From contig JAEWDZ010000003.1 of assembly GCA_023389855.1 (NCBI GenBank), forward strand, positions 95,356 through 159,355: DNA of 64,000 nt, given 5' to 3'. This DNA is from Bacteroidota bacterium (GTDB lineage: Bacteria > Bacteroidota > Bacteroidia > Bacteroidales > Porphyromonadaceae). The notes beneath the pieces are model-generated. The model was not told the DNA's origin and did not search any database. It saw only the letters and a list, made by a program, of their open reading frames with translations. Positions 56,209-64,000 of this stretch are shown piece after piece (within the stretch, counting starts at the first letter, position 1; each line of letters begins with the position of its first letter). Both the position numbers and the translations under genes were made by a program.

Positions 56209-57570
56209 ATGGATGTAGATAAATTATCGAATAGGATATGTCCACCTCAAATGTCTATTGAGGAGTGGCAGGTGGCTCTGAGAAGGAAGATGGCAAAAAA
56301 AAGTGATTTTTTGATTAAGCATCTTGACGACAATAAAGTATGGGGCGACTATTTGGTACTCCATGGTGATAACAAATATAAAGTAGCCTTTCGAGGTGTA
56401 TGCAGTACAGCTAATTATTGCTCTTGTCTCGATTTTCGTACCAGTGGCCTTGGTACTTGTAAACATATTGAAGCTGTTATACTCAAACTAAGACGTGAAG
56501 AAAGTGGTTTTCCATGGGGAAATATAGAATATGTGCCTCTTTATTCATCAATCTATATCAACTATAAAGAGGGGCGGAAGGTACAGTTTAGCCTTGGGTT
56601 AACCGAAAAAGCTCTCTATCAAAGTTTTCAACGTAAATATTTTGACGAGAATAACACACTCAAAAGAGAGTATTACGACCATATAGATGAAATCTGTGCC
56701 GAAGCAAGTGAGATCGACGCTAATTTCAGGTGCTATGAAGATGTTTATGAATATGTAGACACACAGGTGAGGACGGATAAATGGAGAAATATGCTAATAA
56801 AGCATTTCCCCGAAAAGCTGGTTACGACTCCTTACGCTATTACATCTCAATCGCAGGAATATCTGGAGGAAATGTACCAACTTTTGTACATAGGCCATGG
56901 TATACTTGTAGGGGATGCTACTCCCTCTCTATACATGGAGATATTAGCGATGATAGACGTATCATTGCGTATGGACGAGTCTCCTGCACTTATCATCGCT
57001 TCGAGTGTACACAAGTTAGAGCTATGGCAATCACTGCTTAAGCGCTCTCCCCTTGCCAATAGTGGGCGAGTAGTCCTTGTTTCCAAAGAAAAATTTCGTT
57101 ATTCGACTCATTTACCTTCAGGTAAATTTAGTCTGGTATTTGTCGAGCAGGCCGATTACCTAAAAGATTGGAATAATCCTATATCTAAGTGTATAAAGAA
57201 ATTGACTATACATCATATATATTTGCAACTTCCAGAATTAGCACATCTTTCCCCTGTGCAGTTCTCTTCCATAATACAGCATATTTCGCCTTTTATATTA
57301 GCTCCTTTTTACCAATTTATACGCAAATATAAAGATATTTTTCCTCTCAGTGAGTCCCAAAACAATTTTCCGGAAAAAAGTAAAGATTATCTCTTTATCC
57401 GCCAGAAAACAAGATATATAGATTGGGCTGCAGGAGAGCTTCGCTCTATCGAGGAAAAACCAGAAAAGGAAGTTGGAACCTTTCTTTTGAAGGCGATAGA
57501 ACTTCTTCAAAGTGAAAAACATAGGAACGTACTACTTAGAGAATTGAAAAAAATCATCGATTCGCTATGA
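56209..57570 (+). CDS. SWIM zinc-finger protein with a degenerate SNF2-like ATPase domain
   Basis: The 453-residue protein begins with a segment I associate with Bacteroidetes SWIM-SNF2 helicases (MSIEEWQVALRRKMA). The SWIM zinc motif is Cys71-x-Cys73-x10-Cys84-x-His86. From about residue 195 it keeps the shape of a SNF2 RecA-like domain 1, but its catalytic motifs are changed. The Walker A place reads GILVGDATPSLYMEILA without the GKT lysine, the Walker B place reads LVFVEQADYLKDW instead of DEAQ, and the TGTP place reads LQLP. The protein stops before RecA domain 2. The frame is intact, so it is likely a retained non-enzymatic DNA- or protein-binding factor. Its stop overlaps the uvrD start by 4 bases. 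Confidence 0.72.
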   Translation: MDVDKLSNRICPPQMSIEEWQVALRRKMAKKSDFLIKHLDDNKVWGDYLVLHGDNKYKVAFRGVCSTANYCSCLDFRTSGLGTCKHIEAVILKLRREESGFPWGNIEYVPLYSSIYINYKEGRKVQFSLGLTEKALYQSFQRKYFDENNTLKREYYDHIDEICAEASEIDANFRCYEDVYEYVDTQVRTDKWRNMLIKHFPEKLVTTPYAITSQSQEYLEEMYQLLYIGHGILVGDATPSLYMEILAMIDVSLRMDESPALIIASSVHKLELWQSLLKRSPLANSGRVVLVSKEKFRYSTHLPSGKFSLVFVEQADYLKDWNNPISKCIKKLTIHHIYLQLPELAHLSPVQFSSIIQHISPFILAPFYQFIRKYKDIFPLSESQNNFPEKSKDYLFIRQKTRYIDWAAGELRSIEEKPEKEVGTFLLKAIELLQSEKHRNVLLRELKKIIDSL

Positions 57571-59939
57571 TTGATTACGACAAGGAACTGAATTCTGCTC
57601 AAAAAGCAGCGGTCTTGTATGATGATGGCCCTTCCTTAGTATTGGCAGGGGCTGGCAGTGGTAAAACGCGAGTGCTTACCTATAAATTAGCGCATCTTAT
57701 TGAAGAGGGCTATGCGCCAGAAAAATTGATGGCGCTCACCTTTACCAATAAGGCCGCTCATGAAATGAAAGAACGAGTGGAAATGTTGGTAGGAGGGGGT
57801 GTAGCAAAACAGATGATGGTAGGCACGTTTCATTCTGTTTTCGCTCGAATATTGAGAAATTTCGCTCATTCCTTGGGTTTTACGAGGAATTTTTCTATCT
57901 ATGATACGGACGACAGTTTGTCTTTGATAAAAAAGATTGTCAAGGATATGCACCTAGATACCAAAACGTATGTGCCAAGCATGTTATTGGCTCGTATATC
58001 AGAGGCAAAAAACAGGTTAGTATCGCCAGAGAGTTATTTAGCGGATGATGCTTATTTTCGTAGTGATACTTTCTACGGAATACCAAAGACAGGAGAGATA
58101 TTTCAACGCTATTCTTCCTTGTGTAAAAAGTCCAATGCTATGGACTTTGATGATCTCCTCTATCAATTTGGAGTTCTTCTGCGTGATTTCCCAGAAGCAT
58201 TGGATATTTGTCAAGACAAAATAGACTATCTTCTCATAGACGAGTTTCAGGATACAAACATTGCCCAGTACTATGTTACGCAAAAATTGGTCGCTAAGAA
58301 ACAAAAGATATTTGCCGTAGGCGATGATGCACAGAGCATTTATTCTTTTCGCGGGGCTTCTATACACAATATCCTCAATTTTAATAAGGCTTTTCCTCAC
58401 TATAAACTCTTTAAACTCGAGCAGAATTATCGATCTACGCAGTGTATTGTCAGTCTCGCCAATGGCCTTATCGATAAGAATAAAAGTGGTATTAAGAAGA
58501 CTCTTTTTTCTAAGCGCGGCGATGGAGAGAAAATAACCCTCCGCTCCTATGATACTGCCAGAGAAGAAGCCGTTGCTGTGGTACTCGATATCGATCAGCA
58601 ATGTCGAAAGCATTTAGACAAAGAGTTTTCTCATTTCGCTATATTATACCGTACCAATGCCCAAAGCCGTCTCTTCGAAGAGCAATTAAATGCATTCAAT
58701 ATACCGTATCGCGTGTATGGAATGACTGCCTTTTACTCTCGTGCAGAAATAAAGAATGTCTTGGCATATCTTCGAATTTTGATCAATCCGCACGATGATG
58801 AGGCTTTTGCTCGAACGCTGAACTATCCTAAAAAAGGAATAGGAGATAAAACACAGGCGCTACTACGCAGAAAAGCCCTCGAGTATGGCCTTTCTTTATA
58901 TGATACTATGCACAGAATCGTGCTAGAGAATGGTCATTTCTCCTCAGCTGCAAAGAAAAAAATAAAACAATATATCGACCTACTGCACACGCTATTCACT
59001 TTAGATACAACATCTTTATTTAATAAAGTCGCTGCGATCATATCCCTTACAGGAATCGAAGAACAGATGCAAGAAGACCAATCCCCTAAGGGTATGGCCA
59101 GATGGGAAAACGTAAAGGAATTCTTAAGTAGTGTATGGGAGTTTGAACGGATGCAAAAAGAAGAATTAGCATCCGATATCCCCAATTCACCATTACAGGC
59201 GTTTGACAAAAGTCTGTTGTCCAGTTTTCTCGAGCGCGTCTCTTTGGTAACTACACAGGAGGTGGATGCTCGGAATAGCAACCATAATAAAGTAACCCTT
59301 ATGACGGCTCATGCTGCAAAAGGGTTGGAATTCAATGATATCTATATAACCGGAATGGAAGAAGGTGTCTTTCCCTCTATGCGCAGTGCCGATCCGCTTT
59401 CGAAGGAAGAAGAGCGACGTCTCTTCTATGTCGCCATCACGCGAGCTTGCAACCGCTGTACGATCTCCTATTCCAAGATGCGCACTATCAACGGCATGAA
59501 CGAACTGATGTTACCGAGTTCTTTTCTCCGTGATTTGGACCCAACATACCTTATCAAAAAGGGAAAACGAGCATCATGGGAACTATCCTCTTTTCCTCAC
59601 GCTTTGCGAGAAGAAGAAAATAATTCGATACGCGAACGCTCAACTACATTGATGCGAAATAATAGTAATAGCTTAGACCATACTATGTCATTAGCTGATG
59701 AAGAGACTTCCGCTCCGAATATCCTGCGTACACATAGCCCTATAGTTGACCGAGGAAGAACTACCTCTATGGAAAACCTACATGTGGGCACACGTATCCG
59801 ATACAGTCACTTTGGTGCAGGTACCGTAGAAGAGATTAGGAAAAATGGGGATAGCAACGAAGCTGTAATCCGCTATGATGATGGTTCGTTACGAACCATA
59901 ATCCTCAAATACGCAAAAAACATTGAGATATTGTCTTGA
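57567..59939 (+). CDS. UvrD/PcrA-type superfamily 1 DNA helicase
   Basis: This 3'-5' helicase acts in repair and replication restart. Motifs: LNSAQKAAVL (Q motif), LVLAGAGSGKTRVLTYK (motif I), ALTFTNKAAHEMKERV (Ia), LLIDEFQDTN (II), VGDDAQSIYSFRGA (III), LEQNYRST (IV), TLMTAHAAKGLEFNDIYI (V) and RRLFYVAITRAC (VI). A C-terminal PcrA-like Tudor segment reads RYSHFGAGTVEEIR. The 790-residue length fits PcrA. No nuclease domain is present, so it is not AddA. Its ATG overlaps the SWIM protein stop (ATGA), so the two are translationally coupled. Confidence 0.95.
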   Translation: MIDYDKELNSAQKAAVLYDDGPSLVLAGAGSGKTRVLTYKLAHLIEEGYAPEKLMALTFTNKAAHEMKERVEMLVGGGVAKQMMVGTFHSVFARILRNFAHSLGFTRNFSIYDTDDSLSLIKKIVKDMHLDTKTYVPSMLLARISEAKNRLVSPESYLADDAYFRSDTFYGIPKTGEIFQRYSSLCKKSNAMDFDDLLYQFGVLLRDFPEALDICQDKIDYLLIDEFQDTNIAQYYVTQKLVAKKQKIFAVGDDAQSIYSFRGASIHNILNFNKAFPHYKLFKLEQNYRSTQCIVSLANGLIDKNKSGIKKTLFSKRGDGEKITLRSYDTAREEAVAVVLDIDQQCRKHLDKEFSHFAILYRTNAQSRLFEEQLNAFNIPYRVYGMTAFYSRAEIKNVLAYLRILINPHDDEAFARTLNYPKKGIGDKTQALLRRKALEYGLSLYDTMHRIVLENGHFSSAAKKKIKQYIDLLHTLFTLDTTSLFNKVAAIISLTGIEEQMQEDQSPKGMARWENVKEFLSSVWEFERMQKEELASDIPNSPLQAFDKSLLSSFLERVSLVTTQEVDARNSNHNKVTLMTAHAAKGLEFNDIYITGMEEGVFPSMRSADPLSKEEERRLFYVAITRACNRCTISYSKMRTINGMNELMLPSSFLRDLDPTYLIKKGKRASWELSSFPHALREEENNSIRERSTTLMRNNSNSLDHTMSLADEETSAPNILRTHSPIVDRGRTTSMENLHVGTRIRYSHFGAGTVEEIRKNGDSNEAVIRYDDGSLRTIILKYAKNIEILS

Positions 59940-59987
59940 GATTTATCGATAACTGCAGCAAAGTATTCTATCTATTCTATTGCCAAG

Positions 59988-60713
59988 ATGCGTTCTTTAG
60001 TCATACTGATCCTTTTTTTCTTATTGGGTCTTATAGGAGAAACCTCCTTATTACCTCTAGCACGCTCATACAGCGACACATCATCATTCGTTTTAATCCT
60101 TTCAGCATTAGCCTCTTTGCTTACATTGTTTTTCCCCGCAATAGCTTATGCTCTTACTACTGCTTATAAGCAGCAATCGATCTCCTCTTGGTCACAGATC
60201 ATATCGCTGCGTTCTCCATGTTTTGGTAATAGGAGGAACCTAGGCATATGGTTTGCTGTGACGATTGCTGTTTTTCTATTGGCATTTTACAGTGAAGAAC
60301 TTTCCCAGTGGATAGTGAATAATTTGCAAGGAGAATGGGGCAATAGAATAAGGACTTACTCCCATGATGCGGAAGCGCACCAAAGGGATATTTTGTTAGC
60401 ACAACGAGAGAACTTGTTTTTGCAAATATTTTGTGTGGCTCTTGTTCCTGCTATCGCTGAGGAGTTGTTCATGAGGGGGGCATTGCAGCCTATATTAATC
60501 CGTCTTATGGGCAATCGTCATATGGGGATCCTGCTTACAGCACTTATTTTTACACTTCTTCATTTATCGGTTGTTCATTTCCTTGGAATATTGCTATTTG
60601 CTCTTTATTTTGGCTATATTACTCACTATACCAGGAGTATATTACCCTCGATTGTTGTTCATTTTATTAATAACACGATCACTATTCTAAGTCTACATTT
60701 TACACAGTTATGA
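59988..60713 (+). CDS. CPBP-family intramembrane metalloprotease
   Basis: The 241-residue protein has about six membrane helices. The CPBP (Abi/CAAX protease-like) motifs are present: AEELFMRGALQP (EExxxR), then a His in FTLLHLSVVHF, and HFINNTITI (HxxxN). These residues bind metal in the active members. Roles known for the family include processing of prenylated or bacteriocin-related peptides; the substrate here is unknown. It starts 48 bases after uvrD and ends 10 bases before the AddB-like gene. Confidence 0.88.
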   Translation: MRSLVILILFFLLGLIGETSLLPLARSYSDTSSFVLILSALASLLTLFFPAIAYALTTAYKQQSISSWSQIISLRSPCFGNRRNLGIWFAVTIAVFLLAFYSEELSQWIVNNLQGEWGNRIRTYSHDAEAHQRDILLAQRENLFLQIFCVALVPAIAEELFMRGALQPILIRLMGNRHMGILLTALIFTLLHLSVVHFLGILLFALYFGYITHYTRSILPSIVVHFINNTITILSLHFTQL

Positions 60714-60723
60714 TCATTTTCGC

Positions 60724-63700
60724 ATGCATATGAAGAAAGAATTTCTACGCCAGCTTGCCACGCTTACTTTAGAAAAATATGGAACAAATCTTTCTTCCCA
60801 ATGTTTCGTTTTTCCTTCTCGTAGAGCGGGTGTATTCTTTTTACATCATTTGGCGTCGATTATAGAAAAACCTATTTTTTCGCCAAAAATCCTTACCATA
60901 CAAGATCTAATGGTGACTCTTTCTTCTATAGATGTGTACGACAATATACAGTTAGCCTCACTTCTATACAACGAATTTAAGCTACTGTATACGATTCGAG
61001 GAGAGGCTTTTGATCAATATCCCACAGATGTTAGGATCGACCAGTGTCTCCGATTTATTGCGGACTTTAATGATATTGACAATTATCTGATCGATGCTCG
61101 CATGCTTTTTCGTAATATCATGGCTTTGGAAGAGTTGACTACAATGGACTACTTGACGGAAAAGCAAAAAGATATCATTAAAGATTTTTGGAACAAGATA
61201 ATACCAAAAAACAGAAATAAAGAAAGGGGCCATATCGAGAAAAATTTTGTCTCTACTTTGGATATGTTGTGGGAGTTGTATACACGTTTCAAGAAACTCC
61301 TTATAACAAAAAAAATAGGCTATGCGGGGATACCAACTCGATACATAGCTGAAATGAATACCGACGAATTAAATGGGCGAATAACCACCTCTCTCAAGGG
61401 CGTCGATACTATTACTATAGCTGGCCTTTATGCAATCACACCAGCTGAGGAAAAAGCTTTGAAGAACATTAGAAATGTACTAGGAAATGATAAACTCTCT
61501 TTTTACTGGGAGGCGTTTATGGAATCTGAAGATGAGTCGCTATACAGGGATAAGTATAAATTGATAGCCCCATTTCAGCAACGTATTGTCGATAACCAAA
61601 AGCGTCTTGGAGGCTCTTTTCTTTATGTAGTGGAACCCTCCAGTATGCCTCAGATAGAGCATATTACCTCATCCTCGTCAATTGCTGGGAAAAAAGTATT
61701 ACCTTCCTTGACAGCTAAAATTATAAAGCAAGATCCCATGGCTATATCTGATCTTAAGACGGCTGTCTTAGTGTCTGATGAAAAAGCTTTACCCGCTTTG
61801 TTATCCTCGCTCAAAGGTATTGGTGAAAGTTTAAATATAACTATGGGTTATCCCTTCTCGCAAAGTAATGTATGTATATGGTTGATTCAGTATATCGATG
61901 CATTGCTTTCCATCTCTTATCGGAATAACGAGCCATGCTTCTCCATTGAACGTCTCCACTCTTTGATAAGGCATCCTCTTACATCTTTTATCATTCCCGA
62001 TAAAGAAAAAGAGGAGATTATTACCTTGCTGGATAAGCCGCTGCCCTATATTTATGCGTCAGTTGTTAAGCATTCTTCAATATACTCGGACTCTTTTTTT
62101 CTACAGCTTATTACGGATATCCCCAATACAGGATCAGAATTTCTAGCTAAAATTGAAAATCTGCTGGCATATGTGACGAAAAAATTTGTACATCTACATA
62201 AGGAAATGGAAAAAGAGGGCATTTCTATGGCTTTTGAATTAGAATTAATTCAGTTTTTTCAGAATGCCGTACTGCGGGAGAAGAATGTCCTATCTACCCT
62301 TGGCGAAGAACTTTCGATAGCCTCTACAGCTAGGCTACTGCTAAAAATAGCGAGTACTATATCGATTCCTTTCCAAGGGGAGCCCTTGAATGGTTTACAA
62401 GTAATGGGATTTCTAGAAAGCCGTTTACTATCTTTTGATTATCTTATTTTCCCTGATGCCAATGAAGGGATGCTTCCCAATACCTATGACAATACCAATA
62501 GCTATATTCCCTATAATTTGAGGGTAGGCTATGGATTACCTACCTATCGTACGAAAGAAGAAATCGAGGCGTATTACTTCTACCGTCTTATATTGGGCGC
62601 GAGAAAGGTCTATCTTATTTCAGGAGGTGATGACAACGGAGAGGTCTCTCGCTATATACATCAGCTAAAATTTCTCACCCCTTTTGCTTTTCGTACAACT
62701 TCCTTGGTGATGCCTATAGCCAATGTCCATCTAAAAGAAGAGTGTATAGAAAGTAGAGAGCAGATAGCTGCTGTGTTAAGTCGCTATTTGATCTCCCCAG
62801 AGGGTAGGGCAGAAGACTATTTCTCTGCTAGTGCACTTAACACATATATCACATGTAGAAGACGTTTTTACTATAAATATGTGCGAAAGATCCCGGAAAC
62901 GGATATAAACGATGAAATACCTAGCCCAGCGGCTTTCGGGAATGTGATCCATCGATCGATGGAAAGCATATACAAACCGTATGAAAATGCACTGTTAAAT
63001 AAGGAACTTTTAACTGAAATTATTGCTTCGCCACGGACGAAAAAGATTGTCCATGATTGCTATCAACAAGAGGTATTGTGCTCTCTAAAAGCCCCTATCG
63101 ATGGTATACATCAGATATACTGCGATACGGCCTACCGATATATCCTTGCTGTACTCGAACATGATAGAACCTACAATGATTTGAAGTATATCGAAGGAGA
63201 GAAAAAGGTCTTTTTTGATTTTCCCCTCCAAGATGGCAGGCAGATCTCTTTTATTGCGTATATTGATAGGGTAGATACTATCATACAAGATGGTAATGAA
63301 ATACTTAGGTTAGTAGACTATAAGACAGGATCCGACAGAGCCTACTTCACCAACCTGGAAAAAGAGGTCTTGGCCCCCACGACGACTAATAATAAAGCTG
63401 TTTCACAGCTCTTTTTGTATGCCTACTTTATGAATAAAAAAGGCCAAAATCATATCCAGACAGCACTTTATACGCTGCGCCATATGGTCAATAATCCCAA
63501 CTTTTCACCCCTGATCACCGAAAAAGACAAAGGGAAAAATGATAGGCAAGTCGTGAGTAACTATGCTTTATTCAAAGCATCTACAAGTAATCTCTATCTC
63601 CCTGACTATGTAGAAGAGCGAGTGAGCAGCCTTTTGGAAGATATTTTTAGCTACGACAATTATTTCCCAAAGACACTAGATACCTTTACCACCTGTAAGT

Positions 63701-63732
63701 ATTGTCCTTATAGGCAGTTATGTAATTTATAA
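60724..63732 (+). CDS. AddB-like PD-(D/E)XK nuclease/helicase-like protein
   Basis: The 1002-residue protein resembles AddB of the AddAB double-strand-break processing complex. The N-terminal segment CFVFPSRRAGVFFLHHL takes the place of a Walker A site. The middle part is helicase-like and includes VMGFLESRLLSFDYLIFPDANEGMLP. From about residue 700 comes the nuclease: SASALNTYITCRRRFYYKY, FGNVIHRSMES, IAYIDRVD and LRLVDYKTG. Cys711 with Cys991, Cys994 and Cys1000 gives the four cysteines of an AddB-type Fe-S nuclease. An in-frame ATG at 60730 is an alternative start. No addA is in the window. Confidence 0.88.
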   Translation: MHMKKEFLRQLATLTLEKYGTNLSSQCFVFPSRRAGVFFLHHLASIIEKPIFSPKILTIQDLMVTLSSIDVYDNIQLASLLYNEFKLLYTIRGEAFDQYPTDVRIDQCLRFIADFNDIDNYLIDARMLFRNIMALEELTTMDYLTEKQKDIIKDFWNKIIPKNRNKERGHIEKNFVSTLDMLWELYTRFKKLLITKKIGYAGIPTRYIAEMNTDELNGRITTSLKGVDTITIAGLYAITPAEEKALKNIRNVLGNDKLSFYWEAFMESEDESLYRDKYKLIAPFQQRIVDNQKRLGGSFLYVVEPSSMPQIEHITSSSSIAGKKVLPSLTAKIIKQDPMAISDLKTAVLVSDEKALPALLSSLKGIGESLNITMGYPFSQSNVCIWLIQYIDALLSISYRNNEPCFSIERLHSLIRHPLTSFIIPDKEKEEIITLLDKPLPYIYASVVKHSSIYSDSFFLQLITDIPNTGSEFLAKIENLLAYVTKKFVHLHKEMEKEGISMAFELELIQFFQNAVLREKNVLSTLGEELSIASTARLLLKIASTISIPFQGEPLNGLQVMGFLESRLLSFDYLIFPDANEGMLPNTYDNTNSYIPYNLRVGYGLPTYRTKEEIEAYYFYRLILGARKVYLISGGDDNGEVSRYIHQLKFLTPFAFRTTSLVMPIANVHLKEECIESREQIAAVLSRYLISPEGRAEDYFSASALNTYITCRRRFYYKYVRKIPETDINDEIPSPAAFGNVIHRSMESIYKPYENALLNKELLTEIIASPRTKKIVHDCYQQEVLCSLKAPIDGIHQIYCDTAYRYILAVLEHDRTYNDLKYIEGEKKVFFDFPLQDGRQISFIAYIDRVDTIIQDGNEILRLVDYKTGSDRAYFTNLEKEVLAPTTTNNKAVSQLFLYAYFMNKKGQNHIQTALYTLRHMVNNPNFSPLITEKDKGKNDRQVVSNYALFKASTSNLYLPDYVEERVSSLLEDIFSYDNYFPKTLDTFTTCKYCPYRQLCNL

Positions 63733-63763
63733 AGTCTATACAATAAATATTTTGGAGCAAATT

Positions 63764-63795
63764 CTTGGATATCTCAAAATATTTGCTTAACTTTG
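63764..63795 (+). promoter_or_regulatory. Candidate promoter of tRNA-Ser
   Basis: TAACTTTG at 63788-63795 is a full -7 match and CTTG at 63764-63767 is a 3-of-4 -33 match with 20 bases between. The tRNA begins 22 bases downstream. Confidence 0.55.
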
Positions 63796-63817
63796 CACTC
63801 GTTACTGTTATCCGAAG

Positions 63818-63902
63818 GGAGAGATGGCAGAGTGGTCGATTGCGGCGGTCTTGAAAACCGTTGAGCTTCACGGCTCCGGGGGTTCGAATCCCTCTCTCTC
63901 CG
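63818..63902 (+). tRNA. tRNA-Ser (anticodon TGA)
   Basis: The acceptor arms GGAGAGA and TCTCTCC pair, the anticodon loop CTTGAAA carries TGA, a long variable arm is present as expected for serine, and the T loop is TTCGAAT. The discriminator is G. CCA is not encoded. Confidence 0.96.
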
Positions 63903-63949
63903 CTGGAAGTACTCTGAAATTCAAAGTAAATAAAATTTCAAAAAACAGT

Positions 63950-63981
63950 AAGTGTCGTAACTTCAGCGAGTTACGACACTT
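63950..63981 (+). terminator. Terminator after tRNA-Ser
   Basis: Perfect 13-base arms at 63950-63962 and 63969-63981 with a 6-base loop are followed by TTATTTTA, 47 bases past the tRNA. Confidence 0.85.
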
Positions 63982-64000
63982 TTATTTTATGCTTTCATAT

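Noticed and set aside
57567..59939. UvrD-like helicase as the AddA partner of the AddB-like protein
   Set aside because: It ends in a PcrA-type Tudor segment and has no nuclease domain; AddA would be larger and carry one.

Overview
The window reads as a chromosomal segment of a Bacteroidales bacterium, most like Porphyromonas. The evidence is an Omp28-type lipoprotein, a type IX secretion (T9SS) sorting tail, an OstA-like protein, the clpP-clpX-recQ order, a quinol:fumarate reductase of the frdCAB type, PPi-dependent phosphofructokinase, carboxynorspermidine synthase, and Bacteroidetes-type promoters (TTTG, about 20 bp, TANNTTTG) with few Shine-Dalgarno sites. No species can be named from this alone.

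Left part (1-16 kb): mostly minus-strand metabolic genes. These are panC, queA, a three-gene envelope redox group (tlpA-like, DUF6029-like, omp28-like), pfp, carboxynorspermidine synthase, a glycosyltransferase and tyrS. A 3.7 kb patch at 11.96-15.6 kb follows, where two aldo/keto reductases and an AraC regulator are broken while a flavin reductase between them is intact.

16-22 kb: plus strand. yigZ carries a tRNA-Pro promoter at its 3' end. A tight aguA-aguB-zupT-ruvC-tgt run follows and joins putrescine synthesis to zinc uptake, recombination and queuosine tRNA modification. 22-28.3 kb: a minus-strand run glyS-FKBP-surE-lpxB-LysM protein-OM barrel. 28.4-35.4 kb: an O-antigen-ligase-like protein, eno, two methyltransferases, a cyclophilin, a YitT protein and tRNA-Pro(CGG), all minus strand.

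35.8-47 kb: plus-strand clpP-clpX-recQ-surA-like-ostA-like-small membrane protein-mutL-glycosyltransferase (proteolysis, DNA repair and outer-membrane biogenesis). 47.5-53.5 kb: frdCAB, alkaline phosphatase and mscL. 53.8-55.7 kb: a secreted leucine-rich-repeat protein with a T9SS-like tail. 56.2-63.9 kb: a SWIM zinc-finger protein with a catalytically dead SNF2-like domain is translationally coupled to a UvrD/PcrA helicase. A CPBP membrane protease, an AddB-like nuclease and tRNA-Ser follow.

Most genes are housekeeping. The best candidate for undescribed biology is the SWIM/pseudo-SNF2 protein fused by overlap to uvrD. The next most interesting points are the clustered gene decay, MutL and Tgt proteins that lack canonical metal or catalytic motifs, and short intergenic repeats shared between distant sites. 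No CRISPR array, insertion sequence, prophage or rRNA operon was seen.
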